Notes under the pieces: model-generated
The model's database searches: none
What the model was told of the DNA's origin: nothing
What the model saw: only the letters and a program-made list of their open reading frames with translations
Program-made: the position numbers and the translations under genes
Part shown: positions 39,544 to 49,038 of the stretch, piece by piece
Numbering within the stretch: position 1 is the first letter of the stretch
Layout: each line of letters begins with the position of its first letter
Source: JACVRW01 sp963716215
GTDB lineage: Bacteria; Actinomycetota; Thermoleophilia; Solirubrobacterales; Thermoleophilaceae
Assembly: GCA_963716215.1 (NCBI GenBank)
Contig: OY970298.1
Location: forward strand, 2,108,001 to 2,172,000
DNA: 64,000 nucleotides
Direction of reading: 5' to 3'

Positions 39544-41601
39544 GTGCGCACGCAGATCGAGCTTCCGAACGAGGTGGCCGCCGAGCTGGCCGGGCCCGGA
39601 GACCTGGTCATGAAGACGCTCGAGGAGCACCTCGACTGCGAGGTGTACCTGCGCGGCAACGTCCTCACCCTGGACGGGAGCGAGGACGACGTGGGCATGG
39701 CGCGCACGGTCGTGCGCGAGCTGGCCGACCTGGTCCGCCAGGGCCACGAGATCGCCCCCGGGACGATCGAGGCGATCGCCGGCGCGCTCGACCGTCACGA
39801 GAGCCCGAGCCGGATCCTCGAGGATGTCGTCTGGCGGCACCGCGGCCTGAAGGTCGCCCCCAAGACCGTCAACCAGAAGCGCTACGTGGACGCGATCCGC
39901 AGCCAGACGATCACCGTCGGCATCGGTCCCGCGGGCACGGGCAAGTCGTTCCTGGCGGTGGCGATGGCGGTAGCGGCGCTGTCGCGGCGCGAGGTCAACC
40001 GGATCGTGCTGACCCGCCCCGCCGTGGAGGCCGGCGAGCGGCTCGGCTTCCTGCCGGGCGACATCGCCGCGAAGGTCGACCCGTACCTGCGCCCGCTCTT
40101 CGACGCGCTCTACGACATGCTCGAGCCGGAGCGCGTGAACCAGCATCTGGAGCGAGGGGTGATCGAGGTGGCGCCGCTGGCATTCATGAGGGGCCGCGCG
40201 CAACCGCTTGGCCGACAGGTGCTCACTCCAAGTGGCTTCCGCCCGATTGGTTCGCTCGACGTCGGCGACCTCGTGATCGGCGCGGACGGCAACGCGACGC
40301 CGGTGCTCGGGGTCTACCCGCAAGGGCGGAAGGAGGTCTTCCGCCTTCGGACGCAGGACGGCGCGTCGACCCTCTGCTGCGCGGAGCACCTGTGGTTCGT
40401 TACTACCCCCGACGACCGCAAGCACGGCAAGGCAGGCCGGGTGCTCGAGACGGGCGAGATGGTCGGACGGCTGCGTCGCAACCACCAGCACCGCTACGAG
40501 CTGCCACTCGTCAGCGCCCCGGTCGAGTTGGTGGCGGCACCCGTGCCGATCGACCCGTACGCGCTTGGCCTGCTGCTCGGTGACGGTTGTATCACGACCT
40601 CGACCACTCCGAGCTTCGCGACTGCCGACCCCGAGCTTGCCGAAGCCCTCGAGGCGGCGCTGCCGGGGATCGAGCTCCGCCGCAAGGGCGAGGTCGACTA
40701 CGTCTTGCGCAACACGGATGGCGGTCGCGGCGGCGTGATCGTGGCGAATCCGGTCACCGAGGTCCTGCGCGAACTCGGCCTGGCAGGCACGCGCTCCGCC
40801 ACGAAATACGTGCCGATCGACTACCTCTACAACAGCGCTGCGACGCGGCTGGCGCTGCTTCAGGGGCTTTTGGACAGCGACGGGGGTCCGGTCAGGCAAC
40901 GCGGACGCACCTGCCGCGTCCAGTACTCGACCTGCTCTGAGCAGCTGGCCGACGACGTCGTCTTTCTGGTTCGCTCGCTCGGAGGGGTCGCGTATGTACG
41001 GCGGCGGGTAGCAGCGGGCCGCCCGCCTGGCCTCGCGCGGGGCCGGGCGGTCCATCACCGCTCGGACACCCACGTGCTGGACATCCGGCTGCCAGCCGGC
41101 GTCGAGCCCTTCCGGCTGGCGCGCAAGCGGGACGCCTACAGCGCCGACGGCGGTGGGCGGCCGATGCGCTTCATCGAGGAGATCGAGCCGGCGGGCGAGA
41201 CCGAGACGGTATGCATTCAGGTCGCGGCGGGTGACTCCCTCTACGTCACCGACGACTTCCTGGTGACGCACAACACCCTGAATGACAGCTTCATCATCCT
41301 CGACGAGGCCCAGAACACCAGCCCCGAGCAGATCAAGATGTTCCTCACGCGGCTCGGCTTCAACTCGAAGATGGTCGTGACCGGCGACGTGACCCAGATC
41401 GACCTGCCGCGCGAGCAGGCCTCGGGCCTGCTCGTGATCGGCGACATCCTCAAGGAGGTCGAGGGGATCGAGTTCGTCCGCTTCGGCGGCGAGGACGTCG
41501 TGCGCCACAAGCTCGTCCAGCGGATCGTGGCGGCGTACAACGAGTACGCGGAGAGCCAGGCGCCCGCCCTGCGCGCGCCGCGCCGCCAACAGCAGGCTTG
41601 A
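39544..41601 (+). CDS. phoH: PhoH-family ATPase precursor containing an intein
   Basis: 685-residue precursor from GTG. The N-extein (residues 1-218) has a KH-like region (EVYLRGNVLTLDGSEDDVGM) and Walker A GPAGTGKS near residue 130, and ends VAPLAFMRGR. The C-extein resumes TLNDSFIILDEAQNTSPEQI, where ILDEAQN is Walker B, then GDVTQIDLP. Removing the 359-residue insert leaves 326 residues, the usual PhoH (PhoL) length. PhoH is a predicted RNA-acting ATPase, normally next to ybeY, as here. Activity should depend on splicing because the insert separates Walker A from Walker B. Confidence 0.95.
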   Translation: MRTQIELPNEVAAELAGPGDLVMKTLEEHLDCEVYLRGNVLTLDGSEDDVGMARTVVRELADLVRQGHEIAPGTIEAIAGALDRHESPSRILEDVVWRHRGLKVAPKTVNQKRYVDAIRSQTITVGIGPAGTGKSFLAVAMAVAALSRREVNRIVLTRPAVEAGERLGFLPGDIAAKVDPYLRPLFDALYDMLEPERVNQHLERGVIEVAPLAFMRGRAQPLGRQVLTPSGFRPIGSLDVGDLVIGADGNATPVLGVYPQGRKEVFRLRTQDGASTLCCAEHLWFVTTPDDRKHGKAGRVLETGEMVGRLRRNHQHRYELPLVSAPVELVAAPVPIDPYALGLLLGDGCITTSTTPSFATADPELAEALEAALPGIELRRKGEVDYVLRNTDGGRGGVIVANPVTEVLRELGLAGTRSATKYVPIDYLYNSAATRLALLQGLLDSDGGPVRQRGRTCRVQYSTCSEQLADDVVFLVRSLGGVAYVRRRVAAGRPPGLARGRAVHHRSDTHVLDIRLPAGVEPFRLARKRDAYSADGGGRPMRFIEEIEPAGETETVCIQVAAGDSLYVTDDFLVTHNTLNDSFIILDEAQNTSPEQIKMFLTRLGFNSKMVVTGDVTQIDLPREQASGLLVIGDILKEVEGIEFVRFGGEDVVRHKLVQRIVAAYNEYAESQAPALRAPRRQQQA
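40198..41274 (+). mobile_element. Intein in PhoH, class 3 type with LAGLIDADG homing endonuclease
   Basis: 359 residues. Block A is AQPLGRQVLTPSGFRPIGSL, beginning with Ala rather than Cys or Ser. Block B is TLCCAEHLWFV, with His followed two residues later by Trp. LAGLIDADG motifs are ALGLLLGDGC (block C) and LLQGLLDSDGG (block E). Block F is ETVCIQVAAGDSLYVTDDF, with Cys where class 1 inteins usually have Asp. Block G is LVTHN followed by extein Thr. Trp (B:12), Cys (F:4) and Thr (G:5) form the WCT signature of class 3 inteins, in which the block F Cys is the first nucleophile. Confidence 0.9.
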
Positions 41602-41616
41602 GCCCACCTGATCGAC

Positions 41617-41973
41617 TTGGAGCTCATCGAGGCGCCTGAGGAGCTGGGGCCGCCGGCCCTCGCCGCGCTGGCCGCGGCGGGCGTGGAGGACGGTCACGTG
41701 GCCATCGAGCTGGTGGACGCGGGGCGCATCCGTGCTCTCAATCGCGAGCACCGGGCGCGCGACGAGCCCACCGACGTGCTCTCCTTCCCGGTTGATGAAG
41801 CCGGCCCAGCCGTCGAGCCGCGTGAGCTCGGGGACGTCGTGATCTGCCCGGAGCACACGGAAGACCTGATCGAGGCGGTCGTGCACGGGGTGCTGCACCT
41901 GTGCGGCTACGACCACGAGGCCGACGACGGCGAGATGCTCGCTCTCCAGGCGCGCGTGTTGGAGACGCTGTGA
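41617..41973 (+). CDS. ybeY: Endoribonuclease YbeY, rRNA maturation factor
   Basis: 118 residues from TTG 41617, slightly short of the usual length; the N-terminus could begin at CTG 41608. RALNREHRARDEPTDVLSFP and the zinc site HGVLHLCGYDHEADDGEML (H-x3-H-x5-H) are diagnostic. Needed for 16S rRNA 3' processing. Lies between phoH and era, the usual order; the stop overlaps the era start (GTGA). Confidence 0.94.
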   Translation: MELIEAPEELGPPALAALAAAGVEDGHVAIELVDAGRIRALNREHRARDEPTDVLSFPVDEAGPAVEPRELGDVVICPEHTEDLIEAVVHGVLHLCGYDHEADDGEMLALQARVLETL

Positions 41974-42851
41974 CGCGCTCGGGCTTCGTAGCCCTCGCCG
42001 GCCGTCCCAACGCCGGCAAGTCGACGCTCGTGAACCGGATCGTCGGCGGCAAGGTGGCGATCGTCTCGGACAAGCCCCAGACCACGCGCCGCGAGATCCG
42101 CGGTATCGCGACCGGTCCGGACTGGCAGCTGGTGCTGGTTGACCTCCCGGGTGTTCAGCGACCGCGCGACCCGCTCACAGAGCGCATGCAGCGGCGTGTG
42201 GAGAGCGTGCTGGCCGACTCCGACGCGGTCGTGTTCATGCTCAACGGCGAGCAGCGGATCGGTCCCGGCGACAGGTTCATCGCGGCCGCGATCCAGCGAG
42301 TCGGGGTGCCGGCGGTCACCGCGCTCAACAAGGTCGACCTGCTCGCCCAGCCGCGCACCGTGACGGCGCTCGAGGCCGCCGCCAACCTGGGCGTGGAGGG
42401 TGAGATCTTCCCGATCAGCGCCCGCAGCGGCGCCGGCGTCGACCCGCTCGTGGACCACCTCGTATCGCTATTGCCGGAGGGCCCGTTCCTGTATCCCCGG
42501 GAGGAGCAGAGCGACCAGGCAGAGCACGTTCGCATCGCCGAGCTGGTGCGCGAGCAGGTGCTGCTGCGCACGCGCGAGGAGCTGCCGCACGCGGTGGAGG
42601 TGGAGATCGACGAGCTGGAGGAGCGTGAGGACGGACTGCTCGTGATCCGCGCCCGACTGTGGGCGGAGACCGAGTCCCAGAAGGGCATCCTGGTCGGCGC
42701 CGGCGGGCGAATGGTGAAGGCGGTCGGGACCGCGGCGCGCAAGGAGATCGAGAGCCTGCTCGGCCGTCGCGTCCACCTGGATCTGCACGTTCGGGTGCGC
42801 AAGGGCTGGCGGCGCGACGAGGCGCTGCTCGACAGGCTCGGGATCGAATGA
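41970..42851 (+). CDS. era: GTPase Era
   Basis: 293 residues from GTG 41970. G1 GRPNAGKST, switch region SDKPQTTRREIRGIATG, G3 DLPGVQ, G4 NKVD and SARSGAGVD are present. The C-terminal KH domain (LPHAVEVEIDELEEREDGLL, QKGILVGAGGRMVKAVGTAA) binds the 3' end of 16S rRNA. Acts in small-subunit assembly. The stop overlaps the following ATG. Confidence 0.96.
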   Translation: MTRSGFVALAGRPNAGKSTLVNRIVGGKVAIVSDKPQTTRREIRGIATGPDWQLVLVDLPGVQRPRDPLTERMQRRVESVLADSDAVVFMLNGEQRIGPGDRFIAAAIQRVGVPAVTALNKVDLLAQPRTVTALEAAANLGVEGEIFPISARSGAGVDPLVDHLVSLLPEGPFLYPREEQSDQAEHVRIAELVREQVLLRTREELPHAVEVEIDELEEREDGLLVIRARLWAETESQKGILVGAGGRMVKAVGTAARKEIESLLGRRVHLDLHVRVRKGWRRDEALLDRLGIE

Positions 42852-43618
42852 GCCTCGAGCGGATCGTCGGCTACCTGCGCAACATCGAGGAGGCGATCGT
42901 CGACGAGGTGCGTCCGCTGCGGCACGCCACCGCGCTGCTCACACCGAGCCTGCCGCTGGTCTGGCAGCTCAACGCGGTGCGGGTGGAGGACCCGAAGGCC
43001 GGCACGCGACAGATCGTCGCGGCAGCCGAGGAGGCGCTCGGCCACGCCTCGCACCGCAAGCTGGTGGTACACGACCAGGAGCTCGGCGCTCGCCTCGCGC
43101 CGTCGCTCTCGCGCCTCGGGTGGAACGTCTATCGCCTGCTCGTGATGGTCCGCGATGGCACTCCGGAGCGCACCGCGCCGCCCGGAGCCGGGGGAGAGGT
43201 CGACCGCGCCACCGGCGCTCGGGCGCTGGCGGCGTTCCGCCGCGAGCAGCCGTTCGGCTGGCAGGAGGAAGCCGTGGCGCAGCTGACCTCGATGGACGAG
43301 CGCTACAGCGGTGCCACCCGAGCACGCGACTTCGCCTCGCCGCCGAGCGCCCCCGCCGCGGCCTGCCGCCTGTACACCGGCGACGGCCTCGCGCAGATCG
43401 ACGAGGTGGGCACGCTCGAGCACCAGCGCGGCCGCGGCCACGCGAGCGCGGCGGTGTTGGCGGCGGCGGAGACCGCGGCCGCCGAGGGCTGCGATCCGAT
43501 CTTCCTGCTCACCGACGCCGCCGACTGGCCCCAGCAGCTGTACGGGCGCCTCGGGTTCAGCCCGATCGGCGAGCTCTACGAGTTCCTCAAGCTGCCCCTG
43601 GGTAGCCCGCGACCCTGA
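42848..43618 (+). CDS. GNAT family acetyltransferase
   Basis: 256 residues. The C-terminal half contains the acetyl-CoA fold: LAQIDEVGTLEHQRGRGHAS (R-G-R-G-H loop), AAVLAAAETAAAEGCDPIFL and LYGRLGFSPIGELYEFLKL. The N-terminal half (MSLERIVGYLRNIEEAIVDE ... LVVHDQELGARLAPSLSRLG) is an extra domain not recognised here. Substrate unknown. Overlaps the era stop, so probably in the same operon. Confidence 0.8.
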   Translation: MSLERIVGYLRNIEEAIVDEVRPLRHATALLTPSLPLVWQLNAVRVEDPKAGTRQIVAAAEEALGHASHRKLVVHDQELGARLAPSLSRLGWNVYRLLVMVRDGTPERTAPPGAGGEVDRATGARALAAFRREQPFGWQEEAVAQLTSMDERYSGATRARDFASPPSAPAAACRLYTGDGLAQIDEVGTLEHQRGRGHASAAVLAAAETAAAEGCDPIFLLTDAADWPQQLYGRLGFSPIGELYEFLKLPLGSPRP

Positions 43619-43638
43619 GGGTCCCGCACCGGCCCCTC

Positions 43639-43644
43639 CATAAT
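43639..43644 (+). promoter_or_regulatory. -10 hexamer CATAAT, leaderless hisIE-trp operon
   Basis: Ends 8 bases before ATG 43653. No leader peptide or Trp-codon attenuator fits in the 34-base gap to the previous gene. Confidence 0.45.
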
Positions 43645-43652
43645 CACTGCCC

Positions 43653-44225
43653 ATGGAGTTGACGCCCTGCATCGTCCAGGACTCGCGCACCGGCGAGGTG
43701 CTGACCCTGGCGTACATGAACGAAGAGGCCCTGCGGCGCACGCGCGAGACCAGGGAGCTGTGGTTCTGGTCGCGCTCGCGCGAGGAGCTGTGGCACAAGG
43801 GCGCGACCTCCGGCAACTTCATGCGCCTCCAGGCCCTGCGCTACGACTGCGACGACGACACGCTGCTGGCGCTGGTCGAGCCCGCCGGTCCGGCCTGCCA
43901 TACAGGCGAGCGCACGTGCTTCCACAAGGGCGAGCTCGACCCGGAGCCCGCAGAGGCGCTGCCGGCGCTGGAGCGCACGATCGCGCAGCGGCGCTCGGCC
44001 GATCCTGGCGCCAGCTACACCGCGGAGCTGCTGGCCGACCCCGCGCGCATCGGCGCGAAGGTGCGGGAGGAGGCCGAGGAGGTGGCGCGCGCGGCGGGGG
44101 GCGAGTCCGACGAGCGAGTGGCGGAGGAGGCCGCCGACGTGCTCTACCACCTGACCGTGCTGCTGGCCTCGCGCGGCCTCGGGCTGGCCGACGCCTTCGA
44201 GGTGCTCAATGAACGTCGTCACTGA
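43653..44225 (+). CDS. hisIE: Bifunctional phosphoribosyl-AMP cyclohydrolase / phosphoribosyl-ATP pyrophosphatase
   Basis: 190 residues. HisI domain (1-105): LTLAYMNEEALRRTRETREL, FWSRSREELWHKGATSGNF, DCDDDTLLALVEPAGPACHT with zinc and Mg2+ Cys/Asp/His ligands. HisE domain (about 108-190): LERTIAQRRSADPGASYTAE and GAKVREEAEEVARAA, EEAADVLYHLTVLLA. Catalyses steps 2 and 3 of histidine synthesis. It overlaps trpE by 17 bases, so histidine and tryptophan genes share a transcript. Confidence 0.95.
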   Translation: MELTPCIVQDSRTGEVLTLAYMNEEALRRTRETRELWFWSRSREELWHKGATSGNFMRLQALRYDCDDDTLLALVEPAGPACHTGERTCFHKGELDPEPAEALPALERTIAQRRSADPGASYTAELLADPARIGAKVREEAEEVARAAGGESDERVAEEAADVLYHLTVLLASRGLGLADAFEVLNERRH

Positions 44226-45653
44226 CCTCGAGCTGACCCCCACCCTCGACGAGGTCCGCGAGCTCGCGCGCGAGCACAACCTCGTGCCGCTGCGGCACAC
44301 GTTCATCGCCGACTGCGAGACGCCGGTCTCCGCGTACCTCAAGCTGCGCGGCGGCGGGCCGTCGTTCCTGCTCGAGTCGGCGGAGCAGGGCCAGCGCGTG
44401 GGGCGCTGGTCCTTCCTCGGGTTCCAGCCGCGCGCGACGATCCGGATGTCGCTGGGCGACCATCCCGACCCATACGCGTACGTCGCCGAGCAGCTCGGCC
44501 GCTACAAGATCGCGCCGCTGGAGGGGCTGCCGCCGTTCGCGGGCGGAGCGGTGGGCTTGTTCGGCTACGACCTCGTGCGCAGCGCCGAGCCCAGCGTGGG
44601 GGAGCCCAACCCCGACGAGGCCGGCATCCCCGACCTGGCGCTGATGATCACCGACGTGCTGGTGGCGTTCGACCACCTACGCCACGAGGTGACGGTGCTC
44701 GCGAACGTCTTCGCCGGCGAGGAGCTGGACAGCTCCTACGGTGAGGCGGCTGCAGCGATCGCCGAGGTCAAGGAGCGTCTGGCCGGGCCAGTCCCGCAGA
44801 TCGGCGGTGGGCGGCGCGAGCCGCCGGAGTTCACCTCCAACATCGGCTCGGACGGGTTTGCCGAAGCCGTGGAGCGCTGCCGCGAGTACATCCGCGCGGG
44901 CGACGCCTACCAGGTCGTGCCGAGCCAGCGCTGGAAGGCGGACTCCCCGGTCGACGCGTTCTCGATCTACCGCGGTCTGCGGGCGATCAACCCGAGCCCG
45001 TACATGTACTTCCTGGACTTCGAGGACTTCGAGATCGCCGGTGCCTCGCCCGAGGCGCTCGTCACGGTCAGCGGCCGGCGCGTGGAGCTGAAGCCGATCG
45101 CGGGCACGCGGCCGCGCACGGGGTCGGACGCCGAGCAGGCCGACGACCTGCTCGCCGACGAGAAGGAGCGCGCCGAGCACGTGATGCTGGTCGACCTCGG
45201 CCGCAACGACCTGGGCCGCATCTGCGAGTACGGCAGCGTGCAGGTCGACGAGCTGATGGGCATCGAGATCTACTCGCACGTGATCCACATCGTTTCGTCG
45301 GTGTCGGGCACGATGCGGGAGGGCGTCACGCCGATGGACGCGATGCGGGCGACGCTGCCCGCCGGCACGCTCTCGGGCGCGCCGAAGATCCGCGCGATGC
45401 AGATCATCGACGAGGTGGAGCCGGTCAAGCGCGGGCCCTACGGCGGGGCCGTCGGCTACCTGTCCTACACGGGGGACCTCGACACCTGCATCAACATCCG
45501 CGCGACGTTCGTGCGCGACGGCACGGCCTACCTGCAGGCCGGCTGCGGGGTCGTGGCCGACTCGGACGCGGCTGCCGAGACGCGCGAGTCGGAGGCCAAG
45601 GCGGGCGCCGTCATGGAGGCGATTCGGCTGGCGTGCGGTCAGGCGGACTGGGC

Positions 45654-45657
<4 letters not shown>
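44209..45657 (+). CDS. trpE: Anthranilate synthase component I
   Basis: 482 residues. VPLRHTFIADCETPVSAYLK in the N-terminal regulatory domain, PYMYFLDFEDFEIAGASPEA, LKPIAGTRPRTGSDAEQADD, LVDLGRNDLGRICEYGSVQV and ATLPAGTLSGAPKIRAMQII are TrpE signatures. Converts chorismate with ammonia from TrpG to anthranilate. The ATG at 44209 lies within the end of hisIE. Overlaps trpG by 4 bases. Confidence 0.97.
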
Positions 45658-46219
<562 letters not shown>

Positions 46220-46223
<4 letters not shown>

Positions 46224-47233
46224 GCAACCCGATTCTCACGGATGCGATCGACCGGCTCTCCGGCGGTGAGGACCTCGCGACCGACGAGGCCGCCGGCGTG
46301 CTGCGCGAGGTGATGGAGGGCAACGCAACCGAGGCCGAGACGGCCGGGTTCCTGATCGCCCTGCGCACCAAGGGCGAGACCGTCGAGGAGATCGCCGGGC
46401 TGGCCGCGACGATGCGCGAGATGGCCCTCCCTGTGCGCGTGGACGGGGTGTTGGTCGACACCGCCGGGACCGGCGGCGGGCGGCCTACCTTCAACGTCTC
46501 CACGACCGCCGCGTTCGTGGCCGCCGGCGCCGGCTGCCGGCTGGCCAAGCACGGCAACCGCTCGGCGACCAGCCAGTGCGGCTCGGCCGACGTGCTGGAG
46601 GCGCTCGGCGCGCGCATCGACCTCGAGCCCGAGGACGTGGCCGGCTGCATCGAGGCGGTCGGCTTCGGGTTCATGTTCGCCCCGAAGCACCACGCCGCCA
46701 TGCGCCACGTGGTGCCGGTGCGCAAGGCGCTCGGCGTGCGCACGATCTTCAACTTCCTCGGCCCGCTCACCAATCCGGCCGGCGCCAAGCGCCAGGTGAT
46801 CGGGGTGTCCGACCCGGCCAAGCTTGAGACGCTGGCGGCGGCGCTGGGAGAGCTCGGCACGGAATGCGCCCTGGTAGTGTCGAGCGCGGATGGCCTCGAC
46901 GAGTTCTCGGTCTCCGGAAGCACCCGAGTGGTCGAGCTGAAAGACGGCCGGCTCACGGTCTACGACGTCTCCCCGGAGCAGGTTGGCCTCGACCCGGCGC
47001 GCGACGCCGCCGTAGCCGCGGGCAGTCCCGACCAGAACGCCCGCGTCTTGCGTTCGGTGCTGGACGGCAAGCCCGGCACCGAGCGGTCGCTCGCGGTGCT
47101 GAACGCCGCCGCGGCGATCTACGTGGGCGGCCGCGCGGAGTCGCTCGCCGCCGGCGTGGAGTCCGCGCAAGCCTCGATCGACTCAGGTGCCGCCGCCGGC
47201 GTGCTCGACGCGTATGTGGAGCGCACCCGGTGA
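46220..47233 (+). CDS. trpD: Anthranilate phosphoribosyltransferase
   Basis: 337 residues. DTAGTGGGRPTFNVSTTAAF is the PRPP-binding segment (GTGGG rather than the more usual GTGGD), followed by AGCRLAKHGNRSATSQCGSA and FNFLGPLTNPAGAKRQVIGV. Joins anthranilate to PRPP. Complete; GTGA overlaps on both sides. Confidence 0.96.
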
Positions 47234-48027
47234 GCGTGCGCCTCGACGATCTGGTCGGCGCCACCCGCGAGGCGCTGCACCGCCGCAAGCGCGAGCGCCC
47301 GCTCGCCGAGCTCGAGCACGAGATCGGCTCGCTGCCCGAAGGGCGGCCGTTCGCGGAGGCGCTGTCGCGGCCGGGCACCTCCTTGATCGCGGAGCACAAG
47401 CGACGCTCGCCCTCGGCCGGCGCGATCCGCGAGGGTGCCAGCTGCGCGGAGGTGGTGAGGGCGTACGACCGCGGCGGCGCCGCCGCGCTCTCGGTGCTCA
47501 CCGAGGAGGCCCACTTCGGCGGGTCGCTGGCCGACCTGCGCGAGGCACGCGCCGCGACCGAGCTGCCGCTGCTGCGCAAGGACTTCACGATCGACCCGTA
47601 CCAGCTCTACGAGGCCAAGGCCGCCGGGGCGGACGCCGTGCTGCTGGTGGTGGGTGCGATGACGTCCGAGGAGCTGGCCCGGCTGCACCGCGAGGCTCAC
47701 GACCTGGACCTCGACGCCATCGTGGAGATCCACGACGAGGAGGAGCTGGACCGGGCGCTCGAGGTCGACGCCGACGTGCTCGGCATCAACAACCGCGACC
47801 TCGAGGACTTCAGCGTCGACATACAGCGCACGTTCGACCTGTTGGCCGACGTCCCGGCCGGCAAGGTCGTGGTCTCCGAGTCGGGGATCCAGCGCCGCGA
47901 CCAGATCGAGGAGCTCGAGCAGGTCGGGGTCGACGCGGTGCTGATTGGGGAGGCGCTGATGCGGGCGCCGGACCCCGAGGCGGCGGTGCGAGAATTGAGC
48001 CTGCCCGAGCAGCCGACGCAGACCTGA
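47230..48027 (+). CDS. trpC: Indole-3-glycerol phosphate synthase
   Basis: 265 residues from GTG 47230. LIAEHKRRSPSAGAIREG (catalytic Glu-Lys), VLTEEAHFGGSLADLREARA, LLRKDFTIDPYQLYEAKAAG, LGINNRDLEDFSVDI and VVSESGIQRRDQIEEL are diagnostic TIM-barrel motifs. Converts CdRP to indole-3-glycerol phosphate. Final gene of the first trp block; the remaining trpF-B-A block starts 5.9 kb downstream. Confidence 0.97.
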   Translation: MSVRLDDLVGATREALHRRKRERPLAELEHEIGSLPEGRPFAEALSRPGTSLIAEHKRRSPSAGAIREGASCAEVVRAYDRGGAAALSVLTEEAHFGGSLADLREARAATELPLLRKDFTIDPYQLYEAKAAGADAVLLVVGAMTSEELARLHREAHDLDLDAIVEIHDEEELDRALEVDADVLGINNRDLEDFSVDIQRTFDLLADVPAGKVVVSESGIQRRDQIEELEQVGVDAVLIGEALMRAPDPEAAVRELSLPEQPTQT

Positions 48028-48069
48028 GGATCCGAAAACGAACCGACCCGGCCGGTTGCGGCGTATCCC

Positions 48070-48075
48070 TACCAT
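48070..48075 (+). promoter_or_regulatory. -10 hexamer TACCAT, leaderless moxR
   Basis: Ends 8 bases before ATG 48084. It separates moxR from the trp block as its own transcription unit. Confidence 0.4.
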
Positions 48076-48083
48076 GGTGATCC

Positions 48084-49034
48084 ATGTCGACCGTGCCTGA
48101 GCTCGACCCGCCGAAGGTTGCCGAGCTCGGCGCGCGGCTCCGGGACAACATCGCCCGTGCCGTCAAGGCGCCCGACCACGTCCTGCGCGATGTGCTCGTG
48201 GCGCTGATGGCCGAGGGGCACGTGCTGATCGAGGACTACCCAGGGGTCGGCAAGACCGCCCTGGCACGCGCGCTGGCGCGATCGATCGACGCGGAGTACG
48301 CACGCGTGCAGTGCACGGCCGACCTCTTGCCCGCCGACGTGGTCGGCACGAACGTCTACAACCAGCGCGAGAACCGCTTCGACTTCCGGCCAGGGCCGGT
48401 GTTCGCCAACGTCGTGCTGGTTGACGAGGTCAACCGCGCCTCGCCGAAGACGCAGTCCGGCCTGCTCGAGTGCATGCAGGAGCGCCACGTGACCGTGGAC
48501 AAGCAGACCCACGAGCTGGCGCGGCCGTTCCTGGTGGTGGCGACGCAGAACCCGGTCGAGTACGAGGGGACGTACCCGCTCCCCGAGGCACAGCTGGATC
48601 GCTTCATGGTGCGCGTGTCGCTCGGCTACCCGACCTCCGACCAGGAGAGCGAGATGCTGGCCGACCACGCCGAGCGCGACCGCGTGCTCGACCTGGGCCC
48701 GGTGACGGAGGTGGCCGAGATCCTGGCGGCCCAGAGCGCCGCCGCCGCCGTCCACGGCAGCGAGGCGTTGCGCCGCTACGTGGTCGCGATCCTCAAGGCC
48801 ACCCGCGCCGATTCGCGCGTGGATCTGGGCGCCTCCCCCCGCGCCGGGCTGATGCTGTTCCGCGCCGCCAAGGCGATGGCGGCGCTCGACGGGCGCGACC
48901 ACGCGCTGCCCGACGACGTCCAGGCGCTCGCCGACTCGGTGCTCGCGCACCGCCTGCTGCTCGGCCCCGGCACCGGCGGCGACGAGCGGGCCGCAGTGGT
49001 GCGCGACGCGCTGGAGCGAGTCCCGGCGCTCTAG
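48084..49034 (+). CDS. MoxR-family AAA+ ATPase
   Basis: 316 residues. Walker A YPGVGKTALARALARS, Walker B NVVLVDEVNRASPKTQSGLL, sensor region FLVVATQNPVEYEGTYPLPE, then AQLDRFMVRVSLGYPTSDQE and the MoxR lid domain (GASPRAGLMLFRAAKAMAAL). MoxR ATPases act as chaperones for DUF58/vWA-type partners; the next two genes complete the common MoxR-DUF58-transglutaminase trio. Confidence 0.94.
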   Translation: MSTVPELDPPKVAELGARLRDNIARAVKAPDHVLRDVLVALMAEGHVLIEDYPGVGKTALARALARSIDAEYARVQCTADLLPADVVGTNVYNQRENRFDFRPGPVFANVVLVDEVNRASPKTQSGLLECMQERHVTVDKQTHELARPFLVVATQNPVEYEGTYPLPEAQLDRFMVRVSLGYPTSDQESEMLADHAERDRVLDLGPVTEVAEILAAQSAAAAVHGSEALRRYVVAILKATRADSRVDLGASPRAGLMLFRAAKAMAALDGRDHALPDDVQALADSVLAHRLLLGPGTGGDERAAVVRDALERVPAL

Positions 49035-49038
49035 TCGC

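Noticed and set aside
46460..46500. GTGGG instead of GTGGD in TrpD
   Set aside because: The rest of the motif (TFNVST, KHGNRS) is intact and I believe the variant occurs in functional relatives, so it is noted but not called a defect.
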